NCBI GenBank assembly: GCA_020809705.1
Contig: CP085829.1
Coordinates: forward strand, 1,860,001-1,924,000
DNA from: Calonectria ilicicola
Lineage: Eukaryota; Ascomycota; Sordariomycetes; Hypocreales; Nectriaceae
Length of the DNA: 64,000 nucleotides
Direction of reading: 5' to 3'
Shown here one piece after another: positions 50,226 through 61,036 of this stretch (positions within the stretch are counted from its first letter, which is position 1; each line of letters opens with the position of its first letter). The position numbers were made by a program, and so were the translations under genes. The notes below the pieces were generated by a model. It saw nothing but the letters and a program-made list of their open reading frames with translations, searched no databases and was not told where the DNA came from.

Positions 50226-52940
50226 CTACATTGTAATCAACCCCATTCTCTGTTGAATTGCTCGATTGACAGATGATGTGCCAAGCGAAGTTTGACTCTT
50301 AAGAGTTTCAAATCGGTTCCACAGATGACCTTTGGTATTGATCCCGTGCGTTCTGGTGGCTACCTCGCGTATTGTGGAATGAGCTTGTTGTCCATTTAAG
50401 GCACAAAGTGCGTTTGATGGTTGAACAAACTGGCTTATTACCAATAGAAGCGAGAGCAGAATGATAGCCATTGAGACCACGTGTTGCTTCACAAACAGCT
50501 CCTGGAGACAAGTTGCTAAGAACAGGATAGTACCCGTCATCGACGAGCTCATGGAGACACAGTCTCTACCATCTGTTGAAGCACATGCTGCACACCAACA
50601 CTTGGCTTGCTCCTGTATGCGGATCATCTGATCCGAGACATACTGTCGAGGCAATAGCTGAGACAGAATGTTCTTCTTAGGACGGTATTTGTCATAAGAA
50701 TCAGGTGTTGCTGTTTCGCCACGTAACTCATCACCATCCACGACAGTATTCTCACTCGAAGATGCCGCAAATGAATCAGTATTCGCAATCACGGAGGCAT
50801 ATGTCTCTGTGCCACGACTAACCGACAACTCGGCTTCGGAGGGAGTCACAGAGTGAGTAGCAATCACAGCGGCATTGCTGGTTGGAGCTTGGAGCTCGGT
50901 GGAACTGTGAGATGAACTATCCACGAACGCCAATGGCGACGAGGTAGAAGTATTCGCAACAATCGCGATATCCCTATTCGCAGTCCTCGTTAGATTGACC
51001 TGCGCTGTGCTGGTTGCATATGCTGGAATTTCAGCCAAAGTTGTGGATATGCCAATGTCGCTGTCAAGATCTGGAGCTGCAATTGGTGCAAATGATTCAG
51101 CATCATGACGAATAAGCACAGTTGTGTCAGTAATCTCGACTTCTTCATTCCTGGAGTGTTCAGCATATGCGTCTATGCGGACGCTGGATTCGCTGCGGGC
51201 AAATATTTGCGTGGTAGTTGAACCAATAGAGACGACCTGATGGAGCGTTAGTTTCCGTTGAAGAAATTTAAGCCATTTAGTGCATACGCTGTCGCTTAGA
51301 ATATTGGCGCCAACATGAGGTGCATTTGGTGCTGACTGGCCAGTGTTGACAATCGTTGATACCTTCCACGCAGTTAGTCGCTGCCATATGTTCAGCAGAG
51401 TGTGTGTACATACGCAATCAATGTGTGATGCTTCGATGTCCTCGCTTACAAAAGCGCCATTCACCTTTTCCAAAGTTAGTTGGTCGACCATCATGACAGA
51501 GGCAGCAGGGAACCGTACGTTGTTTTCAATGCGATCCAAAGTGTCAATATGATCAATCGACTGGAATGGTGTATCATTCACCATACTTGTTGACGGATCA
51601 GACATGTTTGAGCATAAGCTCGAAGATAAAGAACCTTGGTCAACTCCTCCTCCAGCTCCAGGATCACGGTATATATTGTAAACGGTAGGCTCATCCTCGC
51701 CAGATTGGCGTGGAGACAAAGACCATGAAGCAATATCTGAGCTATCGCCCATAACACCGCCATTAGGATCTGAGCCACCAGGAGATTGATCTTGGAGTCG
51801 GTTGGATTGGGGTGATTGAGATTGATTAGAAAGATTCCGAGACAGCTCAATCGGAACCATGTTATCATCCTCAGAAAAGGACGACTCAGGAGAAAATAGG
51901 TTGAAGTCGACATAATTGTGAATTGACTCGGTCTGGTTGAATGGTAGTTGTGACGAGGCCACAACATTCTCGCCACTTGGAAGGCTGTATGAAGCCGTAA
52001 TGTCTTGTTGTGAAGTAGGGGTGACTGGCTTTGTAGATAGAGCCGACCCTGAAGAAGAGGACTCGGGAGAGAAATAGCCTTCGGGGTCATAGAAGAAGTC
52101 GTAGTCGGCAGGAACATCCACAGGAGGGTACTCGATGAACTCCTCCCAGGGTTCAAGTGCAGGTAACGAAGGAGTGAAGCCCTCCAAATCCACAGATACA
52201 AAAGGTTGGTCTATTGTGATTTCAGATGCCGATAATGAAACATCAACAGGTGGGGATGCGGAGGCAGCAACTTGAATTGCTTGTGCAACGGCCTTGGACT
52301 TTCGCGCTGACTTGGCTGTGGATTGAGACTGAGATTGAGAAGCGGCGCGCTTCTTGTGGCTTGGATCACAGCGGATCTTCTTGCGTCGGCAGCTGTCACA
52401 CGCCTTGATGATCCGCATCAAATGGGCGTGATCTCGCTGTTCCTTGGTCTTAGATCCTCGCGAAGCTGAGTTCGTCACATCGCGGCCGTCCTTGGTCATG
52501 ATCTTCATACCAGGAAGGTTGGAGAAGTCCGCAGTCTGATGGCGTGAAGAGGTGGCTTTGGGTGATGAGCGAGCTTGCTGTGATGCAGGGGAGCGAGAGG
52601 AGCGGATCTGGCTGAAATCCCAAGCAGAGGCCACTGGGCTGACGTTAAATGAAGAACCATACCCAGAGTCCGTAACTGGAGACTCGACGGGGGTGCCCAT
52701 TGAGTATACAGGGTAAAACTTGAAAGTCTGGCCCGTTACGTGAGAATACTCGAGGAAGTCAAGAGAGACGGAAGCTCGCTTCTCTTGAGAACAGGCGTTG
52801 CCTGGAACATAGGCATTAATGAGCTCGTCAAGCTCAGCAGTTCCGACAGCAGGCAAAAACTGAAGCGGTGCTCCGAGGGCGGGCTGGTAAATGGAGAAGC
52901 CCTGGGGAAGGGTGGAGGTGTTTCGGTTCGAGGAAGCCAT
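50226..52940 (-). CDS. half Zn2Cys6-cluster regulator-like protein with C-terminal hydrophobic segment
   Basis: An intron-free frame of 904 residues from the ATG at 52940, the first in-frame ATG. Residues about 10-80 are a conserved-looking block (LPQGFSIYQPALGAPLQFLP, then ELDELINAYVPG). At 181-191 the motif CDSCRRKKIRC, preceded by MRIIKA and followed by DPSHKKR, is exactly the first half of a fungal Zn(II)2Cys6 DNA-binding cluster, but the second trio of cysteines is absent; an Arg/Lys/Ser-rich linker follows. The middle 500 residues are Ser/Thr/Asp/Pro-rich and disordered, as in activation domains. Near 821-839 lies a strong hydrophobic stretch (SMAIILLSLLLVISQFV) that could span a membrane. 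A nuclear regulator is the reasonable guess; a membrane-anchored form is inference. Confidence 0.75.
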   Translation of the reverse strand: MASSNRNTSTLPQGFSIYQPALGAPLQFLPAVGTAELDELINAYVPGNACSQEKRASVSLDFLEYSHVTGQTFKFYPVYSMGTPVESPVTDSGYGSSFNVSPVASAWDFSQIRSSRSPASQQARSSPKATSSRHQTADFSNLPGMKIMTKDGRDVTNSASRGSKTKEQRDHAHLMRIIKACDSCRRKKIRCDPSHKKRAASQSQSQSTAKSARKSKAVAQAIQVAASASPPVDVSLSASEITIDQPFVSVDLEGFTPSLPALEPWEEFIEYPPVDVPADYDFFYDPEGYFSPESSSSGSALSTKPVTPTSQQDITASYSLPSGENVVASSQLPFNQTESIHNYVDFNLFSPESSFSEDDNMVPIELSRNLSNQSQSPQSNRLQDQSPGGSDPNGGVMGDSSDIASWSLSPRQSGEDEPTVYNIYRDPGAGGGVDQGSLSSSLCSNMSDPSTSMVNDTPFQSIDHIDTLDRIENNVRFPAASVMMVDQLTLEKVNGAFVSEDIEASHIDCVCTHTLLNIWQRLTAWKVSTIVNTGQSAPNAPHVGANILSDSVCTKWLKFLQRKLTLHQVVSIGSTTTQIFARSESSVRIDAYAEHSRNEEVEITDTTVLIRHDAESFAPIAAPDLDSDIGISTTLAEIPAYATSTAQVNLTRTANRDIAIVANTSTSSPLAFVDSSSHSSTELQAPTSNAAVIATHSVTPSEAELSVSRGTETYASVIANTDSFAASSSENTVVDGDELRGETATPDSYDKYRPKKNILSQLLPRQYVSDQMIRIQEQAKCWCAACASTDGRDCVSMSSSMTGTILFLATCLQELFVKQHVVSMAIILLSLLLVISQFVQPSNALCALNGQQAHSTIREVATRTHGINTKGHLWNRFETLKSQTSLGTSSVNRAIQQRMGLITM

Positions 52941-55405
52941 GGTAAACTGTCCCGTGGTTTGCAAGTTACTTGATTGGGGTGGAGAATCCAGATTTGCAAC
53001 CAAAGAAGCGCAGAGATGAAGACGCTTCAAAAACAGCAAGGTGAATGAATTGGGACACCTTGCAGCGAGAGAATCGACTTGGATCAAGCAAGTTCCGTGT
53101 GATTAGGTTGCGGATTTTCAAGTTGGGCCTGGAAATTTTGGGGGTTTTGATTTTCCCGTTGCTTACTCTGCCGCGTAGTGTAAGTGGTAGTAGGTAGGAG
53201 GGAGCGAAAGACAGGTTGCGCCACGGAAGGGAGCCGAAGTGGGCTGGGTGGAGGCGGTGCCGTTGGCGGGATGAACCTGGGCAGCTTTCGCTCTGCCTAT
53301 TTAGGGTCAGGGACTGACTGGGAAGTGGTTTGAAAACACACTGAAAGTTGGGGAAATGAAGCGATGCCAGAGATGGTAACGAGAGGGGGGAGAGAAAAGG
53401 AAAACGCCTGAGGCCGCGGAAGGGCGTCATGGACAGTATTTCACTTGAAGCTGACGGAGGCCTAGGATCATGGCGCAGCAGTGGAGGAGATTGAGTCTTT
53501 CGGCGTGCTCGATCAGGTATAGCGGCGCAAGGCAGTTTGGTCCACAGCAGCCAATAGAGACCGCGTACTAGACAGGGATCTTCTGAATTCCGCGCTTTTA
53601 TTGGACCCCAGGACCCATAATCTGCACTAGTCGCACTCTGCCTTCGGCGAAGAAATCGCCTTGTGGTTGGCCAACGTGCCCTCCGCCCTCCCACTCCAAT
53701 GCGAGGATGACTCAAAGCTGGCATTCCGCAACCCCAGCTTTTTACCCGGGTCGTTCGACAAGCCAGGTTCAACCGACCCCGTCGTGCCTCGGATGTCAGT
53801 GCCCCTGCATCTGTGTGATGAATCAAGCAAAACGTTCCTTAGAAGTTTTCTTCCATCCAGCCCATCAAAGTTATCTCATTCCACAGTAATCACAGAGGGG
53901 TTGATAGTAACGTAACCCCTTTGGCTTCAGACCATAAGATTTTCCTCCTCACCAGTGTCTCAAGGTTGTACATCGAGGCGTAACGTTGTAGTGATCTGTG
54001 TCACATACATAGTGACTTTTTACCACACAAAGGATGAGGAGCAGGGTGTCAGCCTCCGTTTAACTAAAAGTGAGATTCTGATGTGTGACTTGATGGTGGA
54101 GGGGGCGGGAGGTCACATCCTTTTATAATCTGGCCCTCAGGCCGCAGCAAGCCCACATTTAGGCGATGAGAATTGGCTCCCTCGACGATAGCACCCACCC
54201 ATGCTTCGTAGGACCTCGGTGTTGTATCCACCTCACGAGATGCACAGCGCTCGACTCGTCCTTCTCTCCTTCGCACATAGTTCGATCTGCGACCGTTGTG
54301 GCATGTGTCGCGCCCATGCATTTATCCAGACACGGGGAGCAGGCATGGTGCACTAAAGAGCAAATATTAAATATCCCAAGACTATTACTAATACACCAAC
54401 AAGTTCATGTATGTTATTTGATTAACTTTTCTCTCCCTCAGCTAGAGGCAAACTTTGTGTGTTGTGTCACGTATTTTGTCATCAGCGGACCAGCCCAGTG
54501 AGAAGAAAAAACGATGAAAGGTAGGTAGGCTCATGAAGTTCTTCTCGGCGATCCATTTAGCCTCTTGGTTTGCCCGTACATGGAGTAATATACATGCTGA
54601 ACATTGGTATGGAATTTCCCAAAACCTTTGCGACGTATTGCTATGTGGACATGACAAACCAGCTATTCATCATTCGAATTGTTGTCTCATGAAGGGTGTG
54701 TGTTTTCAGTCAGTGGTTAACAGCCTGGGCTCTTTTTCTCACTGCAAATACCAGTTTCGTGGCGTTTTCAAGAACAGTGGGATATAATGCACTAAGTGAC
54801 AAACCAACCAACTAAAGTGGGGTCTTGTCAGCAGCTTTATCTGCAACGACTTTTTCGGGTAGATGATTTACTCTCATTTTAATATGCCAATGTTCTATTT
54901 TCTAAAGGAGATGGATGGGGTATTTTTTCCAATTACATAAAATACGCGGCTGTTCCATAAAAGCCGAAGGAGCCAGTCATTTCAATCATCAGCCGTGGAG
55001 GAAAGGATTTTATTCGCGAGCATCAACAGCCGATGCAGATTCTCAGTTATAACCGATTTTTTTCTCAAACACTTGTAGTCTTGTGATGGTTTAAGAAGCT
55101 AGGGTGAATTGTGGACGACCACAGCCATATTAAGCAAAGGGCAAGCAGATAAAGCGAACCATGTATGCCATCTTTATTGCTCCTAAACAGTAGGATGGGA
55201 TCAGAAAAGGGGATCAGAGTTGTTTTTTAATTGACATCTTTCAAAGGAAGGTTCCGGCGTGCGAACACTCCCTTCTCACAAAACGTGCGTGGCTTGTTGG
55301 TTGATGTCGAGTATTAAAATATTCTGAATAGTGGCGACCGCTGCCCGCCGCTCAACAAATGGATGGTAAAACTTCAATTGCAAAGTAAAAGGGAATAGAA
55401 ATCAG
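52941..55405. other. long intergenic region / 5' leader and promoters
   Basis: About 2.5 kb between two genes transcribed on the minus strand. The first several hundred bases beyond 52940 are GC-richer and pyrimidine-rich on the minus strand, typical of a long regulated 5' leader. An open frame at 52966-53826 has no codon bias or motif and overlaps the leader, so I treat it as chance. No RNA gene was recognised. Confidence 0.5.
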
Positions 55406-57724
55406 TCACCGATGTCTTGCCGACCTAGTGGCGGGTCTGGTCATCCCAAGCAGGTCTTCGGCATGTTTACTCCAGGCCCCTCCATTTGCTTTTGTGAAAC
55501 CAGGCAGTGTAGATGTTGTAGAAGGTACCTTCTGTACTCCAATGCGCGAAGTCACAGAAGGGTCAAGTTGAATGATAGTCTGAGGCAATTGACCAGCAGC
55601 ATCTTCCTTCTTTGCAGCTTTTTTACCTCGGGTTGCTGGATTAATAAGCCGCGGTGTTGGTTTGTTCGTTGAATTATCCTCCGAAAGGCAACCCGCTGTT
55701 CGTTGCACCATCGAGGTTCTGTTAATTGATTTCGATGAAGGCTCTCGCGTCTTCGGCTTCTGTAGTCGAGACTTCACACAATTCTCTTGGACATCTTCGG
55801 GAGAATTTCCACCTTCATCAATAGCCGCGGTCGTAGCGTCCACTGCCCGAGGGCAGGAAAGAGTAGGGTCTTTGGTTGGCAACACAAGTCCAATAATTTC
55901 TCGACTTCGCACACTTTTCCGAGCCATTTTCGTGATACGTGGCACAGTTGACTCGGTAATCCGATATTTGTGTATTTCTTTTGCGACCGGTGTGGTCTCT
56001 GAATTATCCGACTCATCATCACTCAAGGCGTATTGCACCATCCTTTTCCGTGTTCTTCGACCGCTGAGGGAAGTTGTCTCGTTCGCTTTTTTCTCCGATT
56101 TCGGTTTAGTAACTCCTACTGCATCAGTGTCCTCCTGCGACTCAGACAACTGGATCAGCGACGGTTTGTCATTAGATAGGGTACTCGTGATGGCATTTCC
56201 AGGGTTGGTAATGTCCTCTACGTTGCCATTATCATCAGGGGGGCTTGAGGGAATAACCACTTGGATGGCTATTTCATCTTGTTTCTTGGGGGCGTTAGCA
56301 GATTTATTTGATGTCCCATGTTGGCGAGACGGAAAATCCGAATCTTGAGTAGCAGGTATCGTATTTTCCAATTCAATATCTCTTGGTAGCTCCGAACTCT
56401 TCTCCATCGCGATGGTGGAGGTCTTTTTACAGCTCTGTTCGCTGGGATGCTTCTCAGATACCATCAATAATCCTCGCCTCTGTCGTGGTCTGATTCGAAG
56501 TTCTGCCCTTGGGCCTTTCTCGACACATGCCTCTTCACCTCTCAGGACTGATGTTTTGATCTCTTTTGCATCTTTGGCATTCTTTAACTCTCTTGTATCA
56601 CTTGTAGTTTCCGTATTTATCGCTTCTGTTTTAACAGACTGTGGCTCGTTTGCAACATCCAGACCGTCATGGCCATTAATAAGTGACGAGGTTTGGGGAA
56701 ATACTCGCTGCTTAGACTGGTTTTTGTTCGAAATACGGACTGCGTCGGTTTTTGATGATGGATTTTTCGTAATACAATCATCCCTATGAATTGGAATCGG
56801 TTTCAAATAACCTTTTTGCCCATCAGATGCAATAGCTAAACTGCTGTCACCCTTCAGTGATTGGATTTTAGAATGTAACTGAAGTGGTCCAGATGCAGGA
56901 GAAACGGTAGAGTTCTCTGTATCTTTGAGCATTTGAGGTGAGGCGTGTTTGGGGTTTTCAGGTAACATTCGATCTTGTTGCTCAATATCCCTCCCTTCGA
57001 GCAATGTTCTGAGTTCAGCGTTTGGTCTGTCGCGAGATATTCGGCTTTGGAATGTACGCGAGCTTGTCGTTACAGGTGTGAGCGTCAATGTTGCCCCAAA
57101 AAGGCTACGGGCATGGTGGGATTTAGCTGGAGGAGATTCCTCTCGCTTCCTCCTTTTCGGCGACCGAGAGTCTTCGTTTTGGTCCGCTCTTTGGGCCATC
57201 TGGCGAGCCTCGTATGGGGAGTGAGGCGAAATAACGGCCCTGCCAATCCTTGTAGGAGCCCCAACAATGTCACTCAGCGGTCGGTGGCGAAGCTGGAAGT
57301 GAGAAGACTGATCCTGTGCGGGAGACGAAACAGGGCCGCGCACATTTGGCCTAGATGTTCTAGATGTGGCATTGACACGTCTTCTTTCCACATCCCTTGC
57401 TCGTTTATCCAGCAGTTCTGTCAAATCTTGCTCTTTCTGTCCTGTACAATCCGATACCTGTACAATGGCTGCGCCACGGTCCAGTTCGAGTTCATCACCG
57501 GTTTCGAGATGAGCTTCTGACTGCCAGTGGGCATCACCAATGAAGTGGCCACGATCATCATAGACCATTATGCGCTTGTTGAAGGTGTGGTATTTCAGGA
57601 CGCCATCTTGCCATCGTTTCTGCTTCCGCTTTAAATCATGAGTGAATAGACAGATGAAGTCCAGCACGGCAGCGGACATTGGCAGCGGCCCAGTGGAAGA
57701 ATCCTGTTTTGATAGGCCGGCCAT
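55406..57724 (-). CDS. DUF2439 / ZGRF1-Mte1-like genome-stability protein
   Basis: A single exon of 772 residues. Residues about 16-105 form a clear DUF2439 (ZGRF1 N-terminal) domain: VLDFICLFTHDLKRKQKRWQ, DGVLKYHTFNKRIMVYDDRG, then GDAHW, GDELELDRGAAIVQV and LTELLDKR. The rest is low-complexity, rich in Ser, Lys, Thr and Asp, with no helicase motifs, so it resembles yeast Mte1 rather than animal ZGRF1, which adds a helicase. The last residues include GGAWSKHAEDLLG, a conserved-looking tail. Mte1 binds the Mph1 helicase and D-loops and acts in recombination and telomere maintenance; by homology this protein likely acts with the fungal Mph1/FANCM helicase in the nucleus. The start at 57724 directly precedes the domain. 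Confidence 0.85.
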   Translation of the reverse strand: MAGLSKQDSSTGPLPMSAAVLDFICLFTHDLKRKQKRWQDGVLKYHTFNKRIMVYDDRGHFIGDAHWQSEAHLETGDELELDRGAAIVQVSDCTGQKEQDLTELLDKRARDVERRRVNATSRTSRPNVRGPVSSPAQDQSSHFQLRHRPLSDIVGAPTRIGRAVISPHSPYEARQMAQRADQNEDSRSPKRRKREESPPAKSHHARSLFGATLTLTPVTTSSRTFQSRISRDRPNAELRTLLEGRDIEQQDRMLPENPKHASPQMLKDTENSTVSPASGPLQLHSKIQSLKGDSSLAIASDGQKGYLKPIPIHRDDCITKNPSSKTDAVRISNKNQSKQRVFPQTSSLINGHDGLDVANEPQSVKTEAINTETTSDTRELKNAKDAKEIKTSVLRGEEACVEKGPRAELRIRPRQRRGLLMVSEKHPSEQSCKKTSTIAMEKSSELPRDIELENTIPATQDSDFPSRQHGTSNKSANAPKKQDEIAIQVVIPSSPPDDNGNVEDITNPGNAITSTLSNDKPSLIQLSESQEDTDAVGVTKPKSEKKANETTSLSGRRTRKRMVQYALSDDESDNSETTPVAKEIHKYRITESTVPRITKMARKSVRSREIIGLVLPTKDPTLSCPRAVDATTAAIDEGGNSPEDVQENCVKSRLQKPKTREPSSKSINRTSMVQRTAGCLSEDNSTNKPTPRLINPATRGKKAAKKEDAAGQLPQTIIQLDPSVTSRIGVQKVPSTTSTLPGFTKANGGAWSKHAEDLLGMTRPATRSARHR

Positions 57725-59111
57725 GTCTCGGAAAGTAGATACGGGATTGCTATTTTCATGTCTTGGTTGGGTAGGGTTGGTTCTTTAAGAGGGCTAGCTG
57801 TTGTGATAGTCCTGCCTCCATAGAACACAACGCATGCCGCATTTGTGAACTAGGCACCTAAGGCGCGTTAAAGTGGGATGATGTGATGCGTTGGTGGAAA
57901 CGCGACGCCATGTCACGTGAGATTTTTGTACTCTGTCGCTATAGGGTAATGGGTGCAGGCTGGATCTACTTTCATTTGTCGTTATCGGCTGTTGTAAAAA
58001 TGATGCCTATGGACTTCGCTGATGAACCATGGTAATAGCCTGTATGGTTTAATCATTCTTGTCGTTAAACCAAAAAAAATGTCGTAATGAAAACATGTAC
58101 ATTAACCATTCGATCGATGTCCATGCTGGTTGGATTTGGGCAGAAGGTTTAGCATAAAGGGTTCACCAATACAAGATTCTGTGTAAAAACAGACTACCAA
58201 CTGAAAATCGCTATCACCCCGATAATAACAACCCAAGGGGTGTGAATATGTGAATATGATATGGTGGTTTGGTATTATATTTTGGTGATCGATATTGATG
58301 TGGTAATGCTCATCGAATATTGAAATCAGCTCCGTGGCTCGTGGCTTGTGGCTCAGATATAGGCCTTAGTTCTTAGGCACGCATCATGCTTCAGACATGG
58401 CTAGAGTTATCGAATGAGAGCAAAGGTCACCATTGCATGGGCTTGACAGGTACGTCAACAAGTGGGAGCTAAAAGCCTCTCTGTTGGCTGCATCGTATTA
58501 ACTAACGAGCCCCCTAGCGCAGACAGCTACCGTTTCGGCTTGAGCATAGGACCCCGTCGCAAATCCACGTCGAGCTCGACGGGCGGACAGATCCTTTGCC
58601 TGTGCTTGCGTGTAGGGCAGAGCGACCAACCCGAAAATCAGGCTGAATTGACGGCATCCCATGTTCCAACTTTGGGCCATCCCCACTAATTGGTTCCAGA
58701 CGTAGGCCACCCCCTGGAAAATGCAGCCACAATCCATATTAACGGATCGGGAACTGCGCCTGCAAGACAGACATTGGTGAGTCCTCCCCTGGTCTAGACC
58801 CAACACCCCCAATTTTGTTGGATCGGAGCACTTTCCCCTTTCCACGTCTGGGTCGAATGGCAGCGTAATGAGTGAAACCCCAGGGGGAGACGTGGGCCAC
58901 CATCTCGCTTGCCTGGACCCCGAGATGGATGCGCCACACTTCTGACATTTCTCAATCTCACTCGTGGTGTGTCATCTTGATCATTCACTTTTACAAACAC
59001 CCTCGGTCGCCTGTCCCCTTTTGATCTGGCTGATCTAGGGATACTCTTCTCGCACGAAAGCTCTGCTACCACATTATTGTTGACACCATCCCCACTTGCA
59101 ACAGTTCAACC
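57725..59111. other. intergenic region between divergent genes
   Basis: About 1.4 kb holding the promoters of the DUF2439 gene (-) and the BAR-SH3 gene (+). Apart from a TCACGTGA box no clear element was recognised. Open frames at 58462-58948 overlap on both strands and carry no motif. Confidence 0.5.
57913..57920. promoter_or_regulatory. TCACGTGA palindrome (bHLH-type E-box)
   Basis: A perfect 8-bp palindrome about 190 bases upstream of the DUF2439 start codon. CACGTG cores are bound by fungal bHLH factors of the Cbf1 class. A single occurrence, so function is only suggested. Confidence 0.35.
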
Positions 59112-60652
59112 ATGCTCGATACCTGGCGAAACAAGACGTCGGGCTCAGTGCAGTCGGTCCAGAGTAAACTGGGAAATCTGAGAAAAAGAGCACCCGCTGA
59201 CAAGCATGATGCTGCTATGTTGGTGCAAGAATATGAGGATATTGACAAAGTAATTACAAAGGTAATGAGATACATTTTGCCCATATACGAGCCCCGCTTA
59301 CGATGAGGCTCCCAATTCAGATTATTGAAGATGCCAAGCACCTTCAGGTTGCCTGGAATGACATGGCATTGTATCAACATGGCGCCTCCAAGACATTTCA
59401 TGAACTCTATGCTCCAATGGCTATAGAGAAGGATGAGACAGATGAGCAATGCCGCGTCCCAGCTGTTACGCCTCGCCAACAGCTTGATCGCACAGCGAAT
59501 TTCGAGCAGATCTGCTCAAGCCTCCACGATGAGATGAGGGACGAGATTGCGGCCATTGAGACACTATTGCTGCGCCCCGCAAATGATGTAAAAGAATCCA
59601 TCCAGCCCATCAAAAAAACCATTAAAAAGAGAGACAAGACCAGACTGGATTTCGAGAGTGCCCAGTCAAAGGTGTTGAAACTACAGTCGAAGGGCGGAAA
59701 ATCAGCTAAAGAGGATGCAGCTCTTGAAAAAGCCAGGCATGACTTGTCAGTTTATTCAGAGGTCAGTCATTGAGAATGCAGACAGGTGGCAGAAAAAGTC
59801 ACTAGAGATTTAATCCTAGACCCATGCTTACACTTCAGTTAGGCCTTCGAGATAGCTGACTCTCATCTACGAGAAACTTTACCCCCGCTTGTACAAGCTG
59901 TGTCCAGCATTATCCCACCCCTGCTCGCTAGTATCGTTTTGATACAGACCCGGCTTTTGGGTTTATGTTACACCATAATGCACGAGTACTGTCAGGATAA
60001 TGGGTTTCCATCACCTGCCCCTGGTATGGATGTTGTTGTCGCCGAATGGGAGCAAGCTTTCCAGCCGATTGTTTCAGAGGTGGAATCATTTGCGCTCGTT
60101 CGAAAGTATGCGACTTTGAACAGAAGACCTGGGGCAGAGCAGCCTGCCGTGAGACGAGTGGCATCTTCCCAGCGTGTGACGGCTCCATTGTCTCGAATCT
60201 CCTCAGCATCATCCCAAACTCATTCCTCTCCCGCCCTAACCCCGGAAACCGGGAGTTATGCCTCTGCCTCACCGAGGATCACATCTCAAGCTACGACCCC
60301 AAGCACTACTGGGGTTCCTACAGACTTTACGACAGCCACAGTTCTGCGAGGACAACGTAGTACACAGTCCTTTGCATCCCAACAAGGGGATTACTTCGGA
60401 CAGGCTGCTGTTATCGCGAAGAAGAAACCGCCACCTCCACCACCAGGTCCCAAGCCAAAGAGGCTGGTAGAGTTTGTGGAAGCCCAATACGACTTTAATG
60501 GCGAGGGAGACGGCGATTTATCCTTCCGAGCTGGTGACAGGATTCGGGTCATTCAAAAGACGGGCACCGACCAAGATTGGTGGCAAGGCGAAGTTGGAGG
60601 TTGCCAGGGAAGTTTCCCTGCTAATTATTGTCGACCTATTGCTTCTAATTAA
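59112..60652 (+). CDS. BAR-SH3 membrane-curvature adaptor (amphiphysin/Rvs167 type)
   Basis: Exons 59112-59261, 59321-59761 and 59843-60652 (introns of 59 and 81 bp) encode 466 residues. The first 290 residues form a BAR domain: an amphipathic MLDTWRNKTSG start, then EEYEDID-like helices (LVQEYEDIDKVITK, KHLQVAWNDMALYQHGASKT, KTRLDFESAQSKV, LPPLVQAVSSIIPPLL). A Ser/Thr/Pro-rich linker follows, with a proline run at about 393-398 (KKKPPPPPPGPKPKR). Residues about 407-464 are an SH3 domain: AQYDF, DLSFRAGDRIRVI, DWWQGEV, GSFPANYC. Such proteins dimerise, bend membranes and link to actin and endocytic factors at the cell cortex. Splice phases join exactly (..VITK/IIED.., ..VYSE/AFEI..). It is one of several BAR paralogues in fungi; which one is not certain. 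Confidence 0.88.
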
Positions 60653-61036
60653 TTACGATGCGGCTGGCACGGTTATATACGTAGGGTATAGTTTTGGAGG
60701 ATATAATGGCTCGAGGACATCTGGGTCTGACAGAATTGCTGAGTAAATCGAGAATGGTCTCATGAACTATCGTGATAATCTCTAAGGGTATCTATTATGC
60801 CTCGAATATTCATGTTGGTGTTATGTTACCGATGAAGGGAGAAAGATAACTTCGTGCGATGATTTCCAGTATCCCCCCGGGTCTGTTCGCCGCGGATCAG
60901 GAGTCTAAATCCGATGAACGCCAAGTATGAATGCTAACTTTACACATCTGAAACCATTGCTGTCGTCTGCCATCTGCTCTAGGCGTTCGTTTGCATGGTC
61001 TTGTAGTATAAACACAAAACGACTATCATACGGACA
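60653..61036. other. short intergenic region between convergent genes
   Basis: About 380 bases forming the 3' flanks of the BAR-SH3 gene and the gene on the opposite strand. Nothing else was recognised. Confidence 0.6.

Noticed and set aside
52966..53826. 286-codon minus-strand frame before the half-zinc-cluster gene
   Set aside because: Composition looks like a GC-rich 5' leader, other frames are also open, and the frame runs past the gene's ATG in another phase.
58462..58948. Overlapping open frames on both strands between the DUF2439 and BAR-SH3 genes
   Set aside because: They mirror one another on opposite strands without motifs, as expected by chance in GC-balanced intergenic DNA.
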